A stretch of 64,000 nucleotides of DNA from Streptomyces viridochromogenes (GCF_001270495.1 NZ_LGUR01000204.1:1-64000), one strand, 5' to 3'; numbered from the stretch's first letter, positions 16,965 to 27,043 are shown. The notes: generated by a model from the letters alone, not told the origin. Numbers and translations are program-made.

Positions 16965-17019
16965 GCCTTTGAACCTACCTGCCTTTGCCGCCCGTGTACG
17001 CCGCCGGGTCCGCCGTCGC

Positions 17020-17349
17020 TCAGCCCCTGCGGCGCCGGGTGCCGAGGGCCAGCAGGCCCACGAGACCGACGGCGACGAGGGCGACGGGCACGATCCGCTC
17101 CAGGCGGGGTGCGCCCTCCTCGTCGGTGAACTTGGCCCGCACATCGCTCACGGCCCGGTTGACCCCGACGTAGGCCCGTCCGAGCGTGTGGTCGATGTTC
17201 GAGACGACCTTGGCCTTGGCGTCGCCGACGATCGTCTTCGGGTGCACGCGCACCCCGATCTCGTCGAGAGTCTCGGCCAGCACTGCGCGACGGGCCTTGA
17301 TGTCCGCCTCGATCTGCGCCGGGGTTCTGGTGTCCGACGTGTCCGCCAC
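17020..17349 (-). CDS. DUF3618 membrane-associated protein
   Basis: 109 aa. The N-terminal DUF3618 motif is RTPAQIEADIKARRAVLAET with LDEIGVRVHPK, an amphipathic helical region. A single C-terminal membrane helix (IVPVALVAVGLVGLLALG) ends in RRRRG. The common actinobacterial form is tail-anchored with its helical part in the cytoplasm. Its function is not established; neighbours at this locus often act in envelope stress, which is only suggestive. It is divergent from the peroxiredoxin gene across 95 bp. Confidence 0.83.
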   Translation of the reverse strand: MADTSDTRTPAQIEADIKARRAVLAETLDEIGVRVHPKTIVGDAKAKVVSNIDHTLGRAYVGVNRAVSDVRAKFTDEEGAPRLERIVPVALVAVGLVGLLALGTRRRRG

Positions 17350-17444
17350 GGTTCGGCCTCCGAAGTGAAGCTGATGCTGTTTCCGGACAGTCTGTCAGCT
17401 CCACGCCGGACCGCACTGTCAGGCTCCCCGGTTACGCTGGTTCG

Positions 17445-17912
17445 ATGAGCGAGCGACTCCAGCCGGGGGACGTGGCCCCCGCCTTCACCCTGCCCGACGC
17501 CGACGGCAACGACGTGTCCCTGTCGGACCACAAGGGCCGCAAGGTCATCGTGTACTTCTACCCGGCGGCCCTGACGCCGGGCTGCACCAAGCAGGCCTGC
17601 GACTTCACGGACAACCTGGAGCTGCTGGCCGGCGCCGGCTACGACGTGATCGGCGTCTCCCCCGACAAGCCGGAGAAGCTCGCCAAGTTCCGCGACCAGG
17701 AGTCCCTGAAGGTGACCCTGCTCGCCGACCCGGAGAAGTCCGTCACCGAGGCCTACGGCGCCTACGGCGAGAAGAAGAACTACGGCAAGACGTACATGGG
17801 CGTCATCCGGTCCACGATCGTCGTGGACGAGGAGGGCAAGGTCGAGCGGGCCCTGTACAACGTGCGGGCGACCGGACACGTGGCGAAGATCATCAAGGAT
17901 CTGGGCATCTGA
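17445..17912 (+). CDS. bcp: Thioredoxin-dependent peroxiredoxin (Bcp/PrxQ)
   Basis: 155 aa, full length for the Bcp/PrxQ family. It reduces hydrogen peroxide and organic peroxides in the cytoplasm using thioredoxin. Peroxidatic Cys47 and resolving Cys52 lie in LTPGCTKQACDF, the five-residue spacing of atypical two-Cys PrxQ. The later motifs DVIGVSPDKPEKLAKF, YGEKKNYGKTYMGVIRSTIVVD are also canonical. It is followed 39 bp later by tRNA-Leu. Confidence 0.93.
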   Translation: MSERLQPGDVAPAFTLPDADGNDVSLSDHKGRKVIVYFYPAALTPGCTKQACDFTDNLELLAGAGYDVIGVSPDKPEKLAKFRDQESLKVTLLADPEKSVTEAYGAYGEKKNYGKTYMGVIRSTIVVDEEGKVERALYNVRATGHVAKIIKDLGI

Positions 17913-17951
17913 CCACCCGGCCCGGCCAGTAGCATGGCCGGGCAAGGTCAC

Positions 17952-18038
17952 GCGGCCGTGGTGGAATTGGCAGTCACGCTGGGTTTAGGTCCCAGTGGGG
18001 TAACACCCGTGAGGGTTCGAGTCCCTCCGGCCGCACCA
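17952..18038 (+). tRNA. tRNA-Leu (UAG anticodon)
   Basis: 87 bases including encoded CCA. Acceptor arms GCGGCCG and CGGCCGC pair fully. The anticodon stem CTGGG/CCCAG encloses TTTAGGT, giving anticodon UAG (reads CUA). A long variable arm (GGGTAACACCC) marks a class II Leu tRNA, and GGTTCGAGTCC is the T arm. This is not the bldA tRNA, which reads UUA. Confidence 0.95.
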
Positions 18039-18042
18039 CTTT

Positions 18043-18073
18043 CTGCTTACTGTTTACTGCTTTCTGCTTACTG
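18043..18073. repeat. CT-rich direct repeats after tRNA-Leu
   Basis: TTTCTGCTTACTG occurs twice (18043-18055 and about 18061-18073) with TTTACTGC between. This is T-rich for this genome and directly follows the tRNA CCA end; it may serve in transcript ending. The second copy overlaps the 3' end of rdgB. Confidence 0.6.
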
Positions 18074-18673
18074 CGCGAGTAGTTCGCGCACCACGGGCAC
18101 GAGCGCGCGGAACGCCTTGCCCCGGTGACTGATGGCGTTCTTCTCTTCGGAGCTGAGCTCGGCGCAGGTCCGGGTCTCCCCCTCCGGCTGGAGGATCGGG
18201 TCGTAACCGAAGCCGTTGGTGCCGACGGGGGTGTGCCGCAGGACGCCCCGCAACTGCCCCTCCACCACCCGCTCGGTCCCGTCCGGCAACGCCAGCGCCG
18301 CCGCGCACGCGAAGTGCGCCCCCCGATGCACGTCGTCGATGTCGCCCAGCTGGGCCAGCAGCAGCTCCAGATTGGCCCGGTCGTCACCGTGCCGGCCGGC
18401 CCAGCGGGCCGAGAAGATGCCGGGGGCGCCGTTGAGCACGTCGACGCACAGCCCCGAGTCGTCGGCGACGGCGGGCAGTCCCGTCGCCTGGGCCAGGGCG
18501 TGCGCCTTCAGCAGCGCGTTCTCGGCGAAGGTGACGCCGGTTTCCTTGACGTCGGGGATCTCCGGGTAGGCGTCCGCGCCGACGAGGTCGTGATCGAGAC
18601 CTGCGTCGGCGAGGATCGCGCGGAGCTCGGTGATCTTTCCGGCGTTACGGGTGGCGAGGATGAGGCGGGTCAT
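18068..18673 (-). CDS. rdgB: dITP/XTP pyrophosphatase (RdgB/HAM1)
   Basis: 201 aa, full family length. It hydrolyses noncanonical purine triphosphates to monophosphates and keeps them out of nucleic acids. Family motifs are RLILATRNAGKITELRAIL, the catalytic SARWAGRHGDD segment, ADDSGLCVDVLNGAPG and GFGYDPILQP with AELSSEEKNAISHRGKA. Start chosen at ATG 18673, where the conserved N-terminal strand begins. Next to rph, as in most actinobacteria. Confidence 0.95.
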   Translation of the reverse strand: MTRLILATRNAGKITELRAILADAGLDHDLVGADAYPEIPDVKETGVTFAENALLKAHALAQATGLPAVADDSGLCVDVLNGAPGIFSARWAGRHGDDRANLELLLAQLGDIDDVHRGAHFACAAALALPDGTERVVEGQLRGVLRHTPVGTNGFGYDPILQPEGETRTCAELSSEEKNAISHRGKAFRALVPVVRELLAQ

Positions 18674-18715
18674 GGGGACCAGTATCCCGGGACCGTCAGA
18701 CGTGCCCGATGGGGG

Positions 18716-18789
18716 CGCCGGAGACGCCCCCCGGGGGGCGCGGGGTTGCATCGATATACGGCTCCCCCGCGTGGGCACGGCCGGCGCAG
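18716..18789 (+). repeat. Interspersed intergenic repeat, copy A (partial)
   Basis: Contains GGGGCGCGGGGTTGCATCGATATACGGCTC-like sequence followed by CCCCGCGTGGGCACGG. It shares the core GGGGCGCGGGG...CGATA..CGGCTCC..CCGCGTGGGC with copies at 27592, 32846 and 54376. It fills the gap between rdgB and the next gene. Confidence 0.7.
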
Positions 18790-19194
18790 CTACGGGGTGC
18801 AGACCTTGGTCAGCTCACCGGCCGCCTTCGTGACCGGGCTGACGTCGGGGGTCTCGTCACCGTTCTTCACCGCGTCACGGACGTTGGTGACGGCCTGCTG
18901 GAGGTCGTCCACCGCCTTGTTGACGTCGGCGTTGTCCGTCTTGTCGCCGATCTTGTCGAGGTTCTTGTCGATGGAGGTCAGCGACTCCTCGAGCTGCGTC
19001 GGGTCGTTCGCGGCGCCCTCCACGGCCTGCTGGAGTTCCGTGACGCTGTCGGCGATGGCGTCGGCGGTCTGGACGCAGTCCATCGCCTTGCTGACGGCGT
19101 CACAGCCGGTGGTCAGCCCGGCCGTCAGCCCTACTGCCGCGATGGCTGCGGCGGCTATGGCGATACGGCTCCGGCGGCGTCGGCTCGTGGCCAT
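18790..19194 (-). CDS. Putative secreted lipoprotein, helical
   Basis: 134 aa. Basic start (ATSRRRRSR), hydrophobic helix and LTTGC, an acceptable lipobox (Cys31 would be lipidated), though a plain signal peptide is possible. The mature part is helical with heptad-like hydrophobics (SVTELQQAVEG, ESLTSIDKNLDKIGD, VNKAVDDLQQAVTNVRDAV), suggesting a coiled coil, and two more Cys (DCVQTAD, VCTP). This type of short secreted coiled-coil protein is common next to rph in Streptomyces; function unknown. Confidence 0.75.
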   Translation of the reverse strand: MATSRRRRSRIAIAAAAIAAVGLTAGLTTGCDAVSKAMDCVQTADAIADSVTELQQAVEGAANDPTQLEESLTSIDKNLDKIGDKTDNADVNKAVDDLQQAVTNVRDAVKNGDETPDVSPVTKAAGELTKVCTP

Positions 19195-19249
19195 GGTTGA
19201 CGTTCCCTCCCTGCTCCCAGGCCCGCAGGGCCCCCGTTGGTCACTGGCC

Positions 19250-19276
19250 GGGCGTACAGCGGTGTGCCGTACGCCC
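19250..19276 (-). terminator. Terminator hairpin of rph
   Basis: GGGCGTAC pairs perfectly with GTACGCCC around an 11-base loop, 68 bp after the rph stop. Confidence 0.5.
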
Positions 19277-19343
19277 GTACCCCTAATGACGCCACGTGAG
19301 GCTGCGCGGTTGCCCGGAGCTGCGGCTCTTCTTGGTGCGTCCT

Positions 19344-20090
19344 TTACTTTTCGAGGACCGTATCAAGTGCCTTGAGCTGGAGTTCCGCCAGCTCCCCGCA
19401 GCCCGAAACCGCCAGGTCCAGCAGGGAGTTGAGCTCCTCGCGGGCGAAGGGCTCGGCCTCGGCGGTGCCCTGGACCTCGACGAAGCGGCCGTCGCCGGTG
19501 CAGACGACGTTCATGTCGGTGTCGGCCTTCACGTCCTCCTCGTAGCGCAGGTCGAGGAGCGGGACGCCGCCGACGATGCCGACCGACACGGCGCTGACGG
19601 TCCCGGTGAGCGGCTTGCGGCCGGCCTTGATCAGCTTCTTGCCCTGGGCCCAGGAGATGGCGTCGGCGAGGGCGACGTAGGCGCCGGTGATGGCCGCGGT
19701 ACGCGTGCCGCCGTCGGCCTGGAGGACGTCGCAGTCGAGGACGATCGTGTTCTCGCCGAGCGCCTTGTAGTCGATGACCGCGCGCAGGGAACGGCCGATG
19801 AGGCGGCTGATCTCGTGCGTACGGCCGCCGATCTTGCCCCGGACCGACTCGCGGTCGCCCCGGGTGTTGGTGGCGCGCGGCAGCATGGCGTACTCCGCGG
19901 TGACCCAGCCCTCGCCACTGCCCTTGCGCCAGCGCGGGACGCCTTCGGTGAAGGAGGCGGTGCACAGGACCTTCGTGTCGCCGAAGGAGACGAGGACGGA
20001 GCCCTCTGCGTGCTTGCTCCAGGCGCGTTCGATGGTGACCGGGCGGAGCTGTTCGGGGGTGCGGCCGTCGATTCGAGGCATTGAGGACAT
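19344..20090 (-). CDS. rph: Ribonuclease PH
   Basis: 248 aa, full length. It trims tRNA 3' ends by phosphorolysis. Signature segments include [72 protein letters not shown] and [20 protein letters not shown]. Start is ATG 20090 with AGG upstream; ATG 20081 is in frame. The upstream DNA is a 430-bp hairpin repeat array, so its promoter lies close to the start or beyond the array. Confidence 0.96.
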   Translation of the reverse strand: MSSMPRIDGRTPEQLRPVTIERAWSKHAEGSVLVSFGDTKVLCTASFTEGVPRWRKGSGEGWVTAEYAMLPRATNTRGDRESVRGKIGGRTHEISRLIGRSLRAVIDYKALGENTIVLDCDVLQADGGTRTAAITGAYVALADAISWAQGKKLIKAGRKPLTGTVSAVSVGIVGGVPLLDLRYEEDVKADTDMNVVCTGDGRFVEVQGTAEAEPFAREELNSLLDLAVSGCGELAELQLKALDTVLEK

Positions 20091-20137
20091 GGCGTCGAGC
20101 CTAGCGGCCCACGGGGAAGGGCCCCTCCGGCGGTGGG

Positions 20138-20565
20138 GAGGGGCCCTCAGGGGCGAGACCCGGGGCCCCTCGGGGTGCGACCCGGGGGGGGCGTCGGGTG
20201 CGCCCCGGGGGGGCTGTCGGGGTTGAGGCCGGGGGCCTCTCAGGGGAGGCCCCGGGGGGCCGTCTGGTCGAGACCGGGGGTCTCTCAGGATGAGACCCGG
20301 GAGGGCCGTCCGTCGGATTGAGGCCGGTGGCCCCTCAGGGGGAGGCCCCGGGGGTCCGTCGGATTGAGACCGGGGGTCTCTCAGGATGAGACCCGGGAGG
20401 GCCGTCGGATTGAGGCCGGAGGCCCCTCAAGATGAGACCCGGGGGCCACCGGGGTGTGGCCGGAGGCCCCTCAAGATGAGACCCGGGAGGTCCGTCGGCG
20501 TGAGGCCGGGGAGCCCTCGGGGTGTTGCCGGGGGTGTCTCAGGGCCGGAAGCCCGGGACGATACC
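20138..20565. repeat. Degenerate tandem array of about 46-bp hairpin units
   Basis: About eight to nine units fill the gap between nagF and rph. Each begins with a small palindrome (GAGACCGGGGGTCTC or GAGGCCGGGGGCCTC), followed by TCAGGATGAGACCCGGGAGG and GCCGTCGGATT. The arms change together: GAGACC with GGTCTC, GAGGCC with GGCCTC. No open frame there looks coding. Confidence 0.85.
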
Positions 20566-20571
20566 CCGGCT

Positions 20572-20805
20572 TCACATCATGTCTTCGATCTCCGCCGCGA
20601 TCGGGTCGGCGTCGGTGCCGATGACGACCTGGATGGCGGTGCCCATCTTCACGACACCGTGGGCGCCGGCGGCCTTCAGCGCGGTCTCGTTGACCAGCGC
20701 GGGGTCGCTGACCTCGGTGCGGAGCCGGGTGATGCAGCCCTCGATCTCCTCGATGTTGTCGATGCCGCCGAGCCCGGCGACGATCTTCTCAGCCTTGGTG
20801 GCCAT
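20572..20805 (-). CDS. nagF: PTS glucose-family EIIB (GlcNAc)
   Basis: 77 aa stand-alone EIIB domain. The phosphorylation-site Cys24 sits in IEEIEGCITRLR, and VVKMGTAIQVVIGTDADPIAAEI is the rest of the conserved fold. It accepts phosphate from EIIA and passes it to the sugar carried by an EIIC. GAGGAGAC upstream supports ATG 20805. It is divergent from an EIIC gene, with a DasR-type site between. From memory this equals S. coelicolor NagF. EIIA is not encoded in the window. Confidence 0.9.
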   Translation of the reverse strand: MATKAEKIVAGLGGIDNIEEIEGCITRLRTEVSDPALVNETALKAAGAHGVVKMGTAIQVVIGTDADPIAAEIEDMM

Positions 20806-20896
20806 TTCGGTCTCCTCACGCACTGTTGGCCCAACTGTACGAGCGGGTGCGTGGTGAGTACCGAAGGATGACGTCACAGCAACCCAATCGTCGGTA

Positions 20897-20912
20897 ACTG
20901 GTCTACACCACC
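20897..20912. promoter_or_regulatory. DasR-type operator (dre) between nagF and nagE1
   Basis: ACTGGTCTACACCACC resembles the dre consensus A(C/G)TGGTCTAGACCA(C/G)T with few mismatches. It lies 21 bp upstream of the EIIC start and 92 bp from the EIIB start, where it can control both. Confidence 0.8.
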
Positions 20913-20932
20913 TGACAGGCGGTCGCCAACCC

Positions 20933-22222
20933 ATGAGCGCCGAGACCGAGACCTCCCCCGCCCGCCGGCGGTGGCAGGCCACGTTCCAGGGCCTGCAGAA
21001 GATGGGACGTAGCCTTCAGCTCCCCATCGCCGTACTGCCGGCCGCGGGCATCCTGAACCGCCTCGGCCAGCCGGACGTGTTCGGGGACGACGGGCTGGGC
21101 TGGGACAACGTCTCGAAGGTGATGGACGGCGCGGGCGGCGCACTGCTCGACGGGGCGCTCGGGCTGCCCTTGTTGTTCTGCGTCGGCGTGGCCATCGGCA
21201 TGGCGAAGAAGGCGGACGGCTCGACGGCGCTGGCGGCGGTGACGGGGTTCCTCGTCTACTACAGCGTGCTGCGCGAGTTCCCGGAGGACTGCCCGGAGGG
21301 CTCGACGGCGGTCCCGAACGTCGGCTGCCAGGTGCAGGACGGGGCGGTGACCGTCTTCACGTACCAGAACCCGGGTGTCTTCGGCGGCATCGTCATCGGT
21401 CTGCTGGCGGCCTTCTTCTGGCAGCGCTACCACCGGACGAAGCTGGTGGACTGGCTCGGCTTCTTCAACGGACGGCGGCTCGTCCCGATCATCATGGCGT
21501 TCGTGGCGATCGTGTTCGCGGTGCTGTGCCTGTGGGTCTGGCCGCCGATCGGTGACGCGCTGGAGAGCTTCAGCGACTGGATGCGAGACCTGGGCGCCTG
21601 GGGTGCGGGCGTGTTCGGCATCGCCAACCGGGCGCTGCTGGTCATCGGACTCCACCAGTTCCTGAACGTGCCCATCTGGTTCCAGTTCGGCAGCTACACC
21701 AAGCCCGACGGCGAGGTGGTGCACGGCGACATCAACATGTTCCTCGAAGGCGACCCGAACGCCGGTCTGTTCACCTCGGGCTTCTTCCCGATCATGATGT
21801 TCGCGCTGCCGGCCGCGGCCCTCGCCATCACGCACTGCGCCAAGCCGCACCGCCGCAAGGAGATCGCCGGCCTGATGACATCGGTGGCGCTGACGTCGTT
21901 CGTCACGGGGATCACGGAACCGATCGAGTACTCGTTCCTGTTCATCGCCCCGCTTCTGTACGCGGTGCACGCCGTGCTGACGGGTGTGTCCATGGCGGTG
22001 ACCTGGGGGCTGGGGGTCCACGACGGGTTCAGCTTCTCGGCCGGACTGATCGACTACATCATCAACTGGCAGCTGGCCACGAGGCCCTGGGCGATCATTC
22101 CCATCGGCCTCTGCTTCGCCGTCGTGTACTACGCGATCTTCCGTTTCGCGATCACGAAGTTTGACCTCAAGACCCCGGGTAGGGAGCCGGAGGACGAGGT
22201 CGAGGACGTCACGAAGGGCTGA
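20933..22222 (+). CDS. nagE1: PTS glucose-family EIIC permease, first copy
   Basis: 429 aa EIIC-only permease. It binds and translocates the sugar while EIIB phosphorylates it. Landmarks are LQLPIAVLPAAGILNRLGQ, GVAIGMAKKADGSTALAAV, the substrate-loop GITEPIEYSFLFIAPLLYA and ALLVIGLHQFLNVPIWFQFG. It is about 55-60% similar by eye to the second copy at 22421. It carries a Cys-containing insertion around residues 115-135 (EDCPEGSTAVPNVGCQ) that the second copy lacks. EIIB and EIIA must come in trans. Confidence 0.88.
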   Translation: MSAETETSPARRRWQATFQGLQKMGRSLQLPIAVLPAAGILNRLGQPDVFGDDGLGWDNVSKVMDGAGGALLDGALGLPLLFCVGVAIGMAKKADGSTALAAVTGFLVYYSVLREFPEDCPEGSTAVPNVGCQVQDGAVTVFTYQNPGVFGGIVIGLLAAFFWQRYHRTKLVDWLGFFNGRRLVPIIMAFVAIVFAVLCLWVWPPIGDALESFSDWMRDLGAWGAGVFGIANRALLVIGLHQFLNVPIWFQFGSYTKPDGEVVHGDINMFLEGDPNAGLFTSGFFPIMMFALPAAALAITHCAKPHRRKEIAGLMTSVALTSFVTGITEPIEYSFLFIAPLLYAVHAVLTGVSMAVTWGLGVHDGFSFSAGLIDYIINWQLATRPWAIIPIGLCFAVVYYAIFRFAITKFDLKTPGREPEDEVEDVTKG

Positions 22223-22306
22223 ACAGAGGTCCAAGGATCAGGCACTGCGCGTAGCACTCCGGTTGCGGATTTCACGGGTTCCTTATATCGCCCCCACCGT
22301 GCTACA

Positions 22307-22339
22307 ACAGGTCTACACCACTCAGTGGTGTAGACCAGA
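22307..22339. promoter_or_regulatory. Double, inverted DasR-type operator upstream of nagE2
   Basis: ACAGGTCTACACCACT (22307-22322) is followed by AGTGGTGTAGACCAGA (22324-22339), two dre-like sites facing each other with a one-base gap. The whole forms a long palindrome 81 bp before the nagE2 start. Confidence 0.85.
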
Positions 22340-22420
22340 CGCCGCCGTCTCCTTCACTGTCCCCGGGCGGCGCCATGCCCTTCCCCAGCCTACGGCCGGG
22401 GGGACCACCTGGAGGAACTT

Positions 22421-23686
<1,266 letters not shown>

Positions 23687-23710
23687 GCCGGACGGCCCAC
23701 ACCCGACGAC

Positions 23711-23745
23711 GAAGGCCCCGGAACCGGGAAGGTTCCGGGGCCTTC
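23711..23745. terminator. Strong terminator hairpin between convergent genes
   Basis: GAAGGCCCCGGAACC and GGTTCCGGGGCCTTC form a perfect 15-bp stem with a five-base loop. It lies 24 bp after nagE2 and 46 bp from the end of the convergent MBL gene, so it can act in both directions. Confidence 0.85.
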
Positions 23746-23790
23746 GCGCACATACGGGCCTGAACCCCGTACGAGCTGTCTCTCGACCGG

Positions 23791-24543
23791 TCAGATCTCG
23801 TACGTCTGCCGCGGCGCCGCCAGTCCCACCGGACCGTCGTAGACCTCGCGCGCGTCGGCAAGGTTGATCTGGGGGTCGGTCCACGGCGGGATGTGGGTGA
23901 GGACCAGGCGGCGGGCGCCCGCGCGGGCCGCCGTCTGACCTGCTTCGCGGCCGTTGAGGTGCAGGTCGGGGATGTTCTCCTTGCCGTGCGTGAACGCTGC
24001 CTCGCACAGGAACAGGTCGGCGTCGCGGGCGAGTTCGTCCAGGGCGGTGCTGATGCCGGTGTCGCCGGAGTAGGTCAGGATCTTCCCGGCGTGCTCGATC
24101 CGGATGCCGTACGCCTCCACCGGGTGGGCCACGCGTTCCGTGTGCACCGTGAACGGGCCGATGTCGAAGGTGGACGGCTTGACCGTGTGGAAGTCGAAGA
24201 CCTCGCTCATGGACGAGGCAGTGGGGGTGTCGGCGTAGGCCGTGGTCAGGCGCTGTTCCGTGCCCTCGGGTCCGTAGACCGGGATCGGGTCGCAGCGGCC
24301 GCCGTCGTGCCGGTAGTAGCGCGCGACGAAATACGCGCACATGTCGATGCAGTGGTCGGCGTGCAGATGGCTGAGGAAGATCGCGTCGAGGTCGTAGAGA
24401 CCGCAGTGGCGCTGCAGCTCGCCCAGGGCGCCGTTGCCCATGTCGAGAAGCAGCCGGAAGCCGTCGGCCTCGACGAGGTAGCTCGAGCAGGCCGATTCCG
24501 CGGACGGGAACGACCCCGAGCAGCCGACGACGGTGAGCTTCAT
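23791..24543 (-). CDS. MBL-fold metallo-hydrolase (RNase Z-like subgroup)
   Basis: 250 aa. The metal-binding motif HLHADH is at 59-64 (SHLHADHCID). A later His is in AHPVEAYGIRIE, Asp in TYSGDTGISTAL, and the final His in LVLTHIPPW. The early motif VVGCSGSFPSAESACSSYLVE and the lack of the exosite arm place it in the ElaC-related group seen in actinobacteria, not in true RNase Z. The substrate is unknown. ATG 24543 is preceded by GGAGG at ten bases. It is divergent from the PemK-like gene. Confidence 0.87.
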   Translation of the reverse strand: MKLTVVGCSGSFPSAESACSSYLVEADGFRLLLDMGNGALGELQRHCGLYDLDAIFLSHLHADHCIDMCAYFVARYYRHDGGRCDPIPVYGPEGTEQRLTTAYADTPTASSMSEVFDFHTVKPSTFDIGPFTVHTERVAHPVEAYGIRIEHAGKILTYSGDTGISTALDELARDADLFLCEAAFTHGKENIPDLHLNGREAGQTAARAGARRLVLTHIPPWTDPQINLADAREVYDGPVGLAAPRQTYEI

Positions 24544-24765
24544 GAAACAGAAACCTCCGCTGGCGGAAATCCAGAAGATCGGGAACAGGGGCGTCGGGGG
24601 TCGTGCGGTTTGTCGAGCGTAAGGCGCAAAACCTCCGGTCGCTCCTCCGCCAAGGGCTGTTGTGGGCGAACTCACCTGTGGTGTCACGCGTTCGGCTGGA
24701 TGCGGGGAGCATGAGGCGGGAGGGAAGGCGCGCGCGGGTAGCTGCGCGCCGGTACCTTCGTGCGT

Positions 24766-25281
24766 ATGGACACGTCATGGTGGCTCGCGCTCGCGGCGGT
24801 GGTACTGCTGGCGCTGGTCGCCACGCTCGCCGACGGGTGGGGGCGCGGGCGGCGGCCCGGAGGGCGGCGCACCCGGCCGCCGGGGCGGTCCGAGGGGCGT
24901 ACGCGGGGACAGGCTCCGACGCGTCCCGCGCCCGCGGAGATCTGGTGGGCGAAGGTGCCCTACGAGGACGGGCCAGAATCAAGAGGAGCCGCGCGTGGCG
25001 CGTCAGGTAGGGCGGTGGCGGGTGACGGGCGGGCGAAGGACCGGCCGTGTCTGGTGCTCGCGGTGCGCGGGCAGCGGGTCACCGTCGCCAAGATCACCAG
25101 CAAGTACAGGGATGAGCGGTACGGCGTGATCCCGCTGCCGCCGGGCTCCGTCGGCGACGCCCGCGGGCGGGCGAGCTTCCTGGAGACGGGCGAGCTGCGG
25201 GACGTACCGGTGTCCGACTTCCGGCGGAGGGTGGGGGTGATGGACCCGGTCGTATGGGACCAGGTCCGTCACCTCGCCTAG
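24766..25281 (+). CDS. PemK/MazF-fold protein with N-terminal membrane helix
   Basis: 171 aa. One membrane helix (SWWLALAAVVLLALVATLA) comes first, then a basic Pro/Arg-rich linker. The PemK/MazF-like domain follows from about residue 65: EIWWAKVPYEDG, KDRPCLVLAVRGQRVTVAKITSK and FLETGELRDVPVSDFRRRVGVMDP. MazF toxins are endoribonucleases; this one keeps the fold but is tethered to the membrane and has no antitoxin gene beside it. Toxicity is therefore doubtful. The start is ATG 24766, with a GTG two codons upstream. Confidence 0.8.
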   Translation: MDTSWWLALAAVVLLALVATLADGWGRGRRPGGRRTRPPGRSEGRTRGQAPTRPAPAEIWWAKVPYEDGPESRGAARGASGRAVAGDGRAKDRPCLVLAVRGQRVTVAKITSKYRDERYGVIPLPPGSVGDARGRASFLETGELRDVPVSDFRRRVGVMDPVVWDQVRHLA

Positions 25282-25323
25282 GGCGCCGTCACTCGCCCCT
25301 CAGGCCCCAGCCGGCCGGCCGGC

Positions 25324-26558
<1,235 letters not shown>

Positions 26559-26672
26559 GGCTCAGGGCTCCTGTCGGGAGTAGTCAGTCGGGCGCGCGGC
26601 AGCGCAAGTGCAGCAGGGTGGTGCGGGTGTGCGGCGCCGCGGCTCACGGCCGTACGGCGGCAGGGTGTCGCG

Positions 26673-26768
26673 TCAACAGATGGCGCTGGCGAGCCTGCAC
26701 AGGTCGACGTGCAGCCGCGCCACGAGCAGCATGCCCGGCGTCTTTTCGCTCACGTCGTGGAAAACCAT
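26673..26768 (-). CDS. Cysteine-type leader peptide upstream of cysO-cysM
   Basis: 31 codons from ATG 26768, ending in Cys-stop. The peptide contains ARLHVDLCRLASAIC, the HVDLCR core of short leader peptides found upstream of sulfur-metabolism genes in Streptomyces. Two Cys codons, one immediately before the stop, could stall ribosomes when charged Cys-tRNA is scarce and so couple cysO-cysM expression to cysteine supply. It lies 114 bp upstream of cysO. The mechanism (attenuation) is inference; the motif is seen directly. Confidence 0.8.
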   Translation of the reverse strand: MVFHDVSEKTPGMLLVARLHVDLCRLASAIC

Positions 26769-26879
26769 GGGGTCATCGTATCGATTCCCGGTCCGGCTTT
26801 TGGAATGTGATCCCACATCGCGGACAGATTTGGGCCGGGGAATGAGACATGGCAGGTGTACGCGGTGCAATTCTCGCCC

Positions 26880-27015
26880 CCGCCGCCCCTACCCGTCCCA
26901 TCCTCTGAAAGGGCTCCGCCCCTTCGACCCCGCCAGAGGGCTGCCGCCCTGCCCCCTCTGGACCCCCCGCTTCGGCCCTGAAGGGCCTCGTCCTCAAACG
27001 CCGGACGGGCCGAGA
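26880..27015. repeat. Streptomyces-type interspersed repeat ending CCTCAAACGCCGGACGGGC
   Basis: Contains TGAAAGGGCTCCGCCCCTTCG, CTTCGGCCCTGAAGGGCC and CTCGTCCTCAAACGCCGG. I recall this block as scattered through many Streptomyces genomes. Several short palindromes are nested inside it. It sits between mec and the leader peptide. Confidence 0.75.
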
Positions 27016-27043
27016 TGCCGGGACGGGCGTCGCGGTGAGTGGA

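Noticed and set aside
17952..18038. bldA (tRNA-Leu UUA) gene
   Set aside because: The anticodon is UAG, reading CUA, not UAA reading UUA.
20138..20565. CRISPR array
   Set aside because: Units are tandem and degenerate without unique spacers of constant length, and no cas gene is near.
20903..22234. 443-codon open frame on the minus strand opposite the first EIIC gene
   Set aside because: It is antisense to a clear PTS permease, its translation is low-complexity Arg/His/Asp/Val with no recognisable domain, and it arises from the strong third-position G/C bias.
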